From Thermoplasmata archaeon (GTDB taxonomy: Archaea > Thermoplasmatota > Thermoplasmata > Thermoplasmatales > Thermoplasmataceae), in assembly GCA_021833045.1 (NCBI GenBank), contig JAKBGP010000018.1, positions 1 to 17,551 on the forward strand: DNA of 17,551 nt, read 5' to 3'. The translations under genes were made by a program, and so were the position numbers. Of the stretch, positions 15,282-17,551 are shown in pieces; the stretch's first letter is position 1; each line of letters starts with the position of its first letter. The notes under the pieces are model-generated. The model was not told the DNA's origin. It saw nothing but the letters and a program-made list of their open reading frames with translations, and ran no database searches.

Positions 15282-16247
15282 TTAACTGTGATATTTTTTT
15301 ACTATTTGAGAATATAACTTTAAGTATATTATTCTCGATAAAAATGTAACGAGAATATAGAAAGCTGGAAAAATTCTAAGTTTTAGACATTTCTTTATGT
15401 AACTGATAAACGCCAAAATTAAACTATATCGCTTTATGTGATCATTTCTAGAGTATAACACTATGTATGTGGAAGTGAAAAATAATTCTATGTATAAATT
15501 AATCCCTTCACCATTGGGTCTAATCAGCTTTTTGCTCAAACCCAACTCAGAAATAAACTTTTCGTCTTCTGTAAAAAGTGTCCTGTAAGAATTACTCTTA
15601 TGGACTCTTACACACGTCCTTATATTTCTATCAATAAATAAGTTTTTACCATAAATCAATGTTATTATCGCAACAAGACTGTCAACGCCGTATACTGATA
15701 GTGAAGTCAAAATATCGAAATGATCTAATATTGCGCTCTTTCTAATAGCAATTGAACTTAGATTATAACCAATATTATTATTTATAGCTAATTTGATGGG
15801 TTTAAGCGAATTTGCGTTATCTAATTCCTCCCTCTTTATTATGATGCACCCACTATCGGGATTAATAAGATCGCCACAAACCTCACCCGTAAACAACTTG
15901 CTTTCATTGTGATAGAAATCAACTTGTTTGTTATTTCTAAAAACCGATAACAACTCATTTATTTTATCGTTACACCAGAGATCATCATCCTCGAGGAAAG
16001 CCACAGTACTCGCAGATGATTCTCTTATACCAATCTCTAACTTTTTGCTCAGACTTTTAATTTCTGTTCTGATTAATCTTATACATTTATTTCCTATTTC
16101 CAAGGATAGGTTTATGTTACTTACAACCAATATTTCGATCGAGTTATCTTTGCTTAAATCGATAATAGATTTTATAGCATCATTCACAAATTCGCTCCTG
16201 TTGTATACAGGTATAATTATAGAAATTTCTGGAGGTTTTCCTAACAT
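15282..16247 (-). CDS. GT2-family glycosyltransferase
   Basis: A 321-aa protein with the classic GT-A opening ISIIIPVYNRSEFVNDAI at residues 8-25 and FLEDDDLW at 84-91, the acidic motif that binds the nucleotide-sugar metal. The C-terminal third has hydrophobic, basic-flanked segments (about 270-310: SLILAFISYI, FYILVTFLSRIIYL) that may attach it to the membrane. It is the first gene of the minus-strand glycan operon, 33 bp before the giant membrane protein, with a TATA box close upstream. The GT2 assignment is secure; substrate unknown. The sequence is notably rich in ATA, TTA and AAA codons, like its neighbours to the left. Confidence 0.88.
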   Translation of the reverse strand: MLGKPPEISIIIPVYNRSEFVNDAIKSIIDLSKDNSIEILVVSNINLSLEIGNKCIRLIRTEIKSLSKKLEIGIRESSASTVAFLEDDDLWCNDKINELLSVFRNNKQVDFYHNESKLFTGEVCGDLINPDSGCIIIKREELDNANSLKPIKLAINNNIGYNLSSIAIRKSAILDHFDILTSLSVYGVDSLVAIITLIYGKNLFIDRNIRTCVRVHKSNSYRTLFTEDEKFISELGLSKKLIRPNGEGINLYIELFFTSTYIVLYSRNDHIKRYSLILAFISYIKKCLKLRIFPAFYILVTFLSRIIYLKLYSQIVKKYHS

Positions 16248-16273
16248 CCGAAATGTTATTGTTCAGTTGTTAA

Positions 16274-16288
16274 AAAAGTATATGCTTC
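16274..16288 (-). promoter_or_regulatory. Putative TATA box of the minus-strand glycosyltransferase operon
   Basis: On the minus strand GAAGCATATACTTTT is centred about 34 bp before the ATG at 16247, predicting initiation near 16256 and a leader of under 10 nt. It is the best candidate start of the 16247-to-9538 operon. Confidence 0.45.
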
Positions 16289-16788
16289 TACTCTCTATTG
16301 AGGTCAAGAAAAAAATTTTCTGAATACGTTATCATGAAGGTGATGTCGTGGGAGCATAGGGATGTTATAGATATTTTCCTTGAAATTATGGGATGCAGTA
16401 TAGACTAACCACACTTCACTTTACCTACTTCCCTATACCAATATTAATAGAATGTTTTCTTGCCCACCAAGTGAGAACACGACAATTTGTTTCTTGAAAT
16501 AGCAACAAAAATTCCCCATATTATTGAAGGAATTGGAGATGTTGCTATACTCGTGGAGTCTGCAATAGAAGATTGTATTAAAGCTATTAATGATGCTCTT
16601 AGTTTGAGAGAAAGACGACGAAAAAAAGGTTTCGGGGAGCTTTGATTTTTTGAGAGAATAAATTAGAAAAAAATATGTAACACTCATCTGAAATAAACAA
16701 TAAGTAAGCATAGCAAATGTAATTTGAAGGCATTTTATTTTGATTGCCTAGAATAAGTATCTGATTCTTTTGCTTTCTTAGTTTCGAG
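16289..16788. other. Gene-poor region with one possible decayed coding fragment
   Basis: About 500 bp between divergent glycosyltransferase genes. No complete gene is supported. A plus-strand frame at 16334-16405 (starting MKVMSWEHRDVIDIFLEI) stops after 24 codons, and another at 16475-16642 reads as helix-like protein without an ATG. A T-run (16645-16651) just after the latter could be a terminator. The region looks like a scar of lost genes. Confidence 0.5.
16475..16645 (+). pseudogene. Possible remnant of a helical protein (56 codons, no ATG)
   Basis: The frame follows a TGA at 16472 and ends at TGA 16643. It encodes an amphipathic, helix-forming stretch including IPHIIEGIGDVAILVESAIE and a basic end ERRRKKGFGEL. 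A TTG at 16487 is the only plausible start. The pattern recalls PhoU-like (DUF47) helical proteins, but only weakly. It could be the surviving 3' end of a gene whose 5' part is the short frame at 16334. Function unassigned. Confidence 0.3.
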
Positions 16789-16804
16789 TCATTTAAATTT
16801 AATA
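16789..16804 (+). promoter_or_regulatory. Putative TATA box of the right-edge glycosyltransferase
   Basis: CATTTAAATTTAATAA is centred about 32 bp before the ATG at 16829, which fits a nearly leaderless archaeal transcript starting at about 16822-16826. Confidence 0.5.
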
Positions 16805-16828
16805 ATCCCTTAGCGATAAACCCTCAAC

Positions 16829-17551
16829 ATGATTTCAATCGAGTTAATTTCAAGGGGTGAAAAATCTTTGGAAAGTGTTTTGGATTCGATAACAATGCAG
16901 AATTTCCATGACTATGAGATTGTATGCGCTGACAGTTCTAACGATGATCGGATCATGGATTTATTACAAAAACATAATTGTAATGTAATAATTTTACCGA
17001 ATAACACGCCCCATATGAAGGCAAGATACGAAGCACATATCCACTCTCATGGTGATTTTTCTCTTCTGTTAGACTCCACAAGACCCTTGAAGCGTGATGC
17101 TCTTTCTCTACTATTCGATAATTATAGGATATATGATATGGTAATGATAAGAGAAAGTAGTCAAGGAGATGGTTTTTGGGTTAGACAGGCTACACTATTG
17201 AAGGATATTGGTTGGAATCAGTTTTATAGGTCAATCAATGAGTCCATAGCTTTTTTGTTACCTAGATTTTACAGTAGCGAGCTATTGACCGATGCATTCA
17301 ACAGTGCAATGATAAATACGGGGAATTTATTTAATAAAATAAGCTATGGAGAACACCATATAATATTCGATGAATGTAGAAAGCTATCCAAAAATATAGG
17401 AATGACTGATGAAATTTTGATATCACATTATGAAGATAACTCTTTAAAGAAAATAATTCGAAAATATTACCGATACGGTAAATCTCAGAAGACATTAAAA
17501 AAATTAAGAAATAGTTCAGCGAGAAACCTCTCTACGCATATGAGAAGGAAC
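16829..17551 (+). CDS. GT2-like glycosyltransferase, 3' end beyond the window
   Basis: The frame is open from ATG 16829 to the last base (241 codons) with no stop, so the gene is truncated by the window edge. The start ISIELISRGEKSLESVLDSI resembles the first strand and helix of a GT-A fold. EIVCADSSNDD (residues 32-42) matches the EIIVVDxxSxD element, MKARYEAH (67-74) the helix after it, and FSLLLDSTRPL (81-91) stands where the DxD motif belongs, reading D-S-T. The C-terminal RKYYRYGKSQKTLKKL is typical of archaeal GT2 tails. It lacks the usual IIPxYN opening, so it is a divergent member. It runs opposite to the large glycosyltransferase operon. Confidence 0.68.
   Translation, partial: MISIELISRGEKSLESVLDSITMQNFHDYEIVCADSSNDDRIMDLLQKHNCNVIILPNNTPHMKARYEAHIHSHGDFSLLLDSTRPLKRDALSLLFDNYRIYDMVMIRESSQGDGFWVRQATLLKDIGWNQFYRSINESIAFLLPRFYSSELLTDAFNSAMINTGNLFNKISYGEHHIIFDECRKLSKNIGMTDEILISHYEDNSLKKIIRKYYRYGKSQKTLKKLRNSSARNLSTHMRRN

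Noticed and set aside
16433..16711. 92-codon minus-strand frame
   Set aside because: Its composition (Phe, Ser, Asn rich) is that of an antisense shadow; the opposite strand holds the more protein-like fragment at 16475-16645.
1..17551. CRISPR arrays, tRNA or rRNA genes
   Set aside because: No regularly spaced repeats, cloverleaf-like or conserved rRNA segments were seen on either strand.

Overview
The window looks like a chromosomal piece of a Thermoplasmata-type (Thermoplasmatales-like) euryarchaeon. Reasons: gene starts sit about 20-40 bp after archaeal TATA boxes with very short or no leaders, the sequence is AT-rich, the dolichol-phosphate glycosyltransferase is of archaeal/eukaryal type, and the coding style resembles wall-less acidophiles. 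No rRNA or tRNA is present, so the assignment is an inference.

Layout. At the left edge a truncated queD (minus strand) overlaps by 4 nt a 2,4-dienoyl-CoA-reductase-like SDR gene. Divergent from it is a dolichol-phosphate glucosyl/mannosyltransferase gene (1128-1979). A decayed IS4/IS1634-type transposase remnant follows (2055-2455). Next is a sugar cassette: gmhB (minus) and gmhA (plus) diverge from one palindromic TATA box, then a GHMP heptose-7-phosphate kinase (hddA-like) and an extended-SDR epimerase overlap by 4 nt on the minus strand. A broken zinc-ribbon transposase fills 5568-6715, followed by a GDP-mannose-4,6-dehydratase gene (gmd). A complete IS (7988-9512; 32-bp imperfect terminal repeats, 5-bp duplication AATAT) sits 26 bp upstream of the gmd start codon. 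Beyond it lies a tight minus-strand run: GT4, GT2 (rhamnosyltransferase-like), a 1260-aa membrane protein, and another GT2. After about 580 bp with no convincing gene, a further GT2-like gene runs off the right edge.

How it fits together. GmhA, GmhB and HddA are three of the four enzymes that make GDP-D-glycero-alpha-D-manno-heptose from sedoheptulose 7-phosphate. The nucleotidyltransferase (HddC) is not here. Gmd and the epimerase could make GDP-6-deoxy sugars, from GDP-mannose or possibly from GDP-heptose. The glycosyltransferases and the giant membrane protein (GT-C-like membrane domain, large sequon-rich ectodomain) would assemble and display the glycan at the cell surface. The most notable points are the archaeal heptose cassette, the giant membrane glycosyltransferase-like fusion, and the IS that splits the operon while offering gmd an outward TATA box in its terminal repeat.
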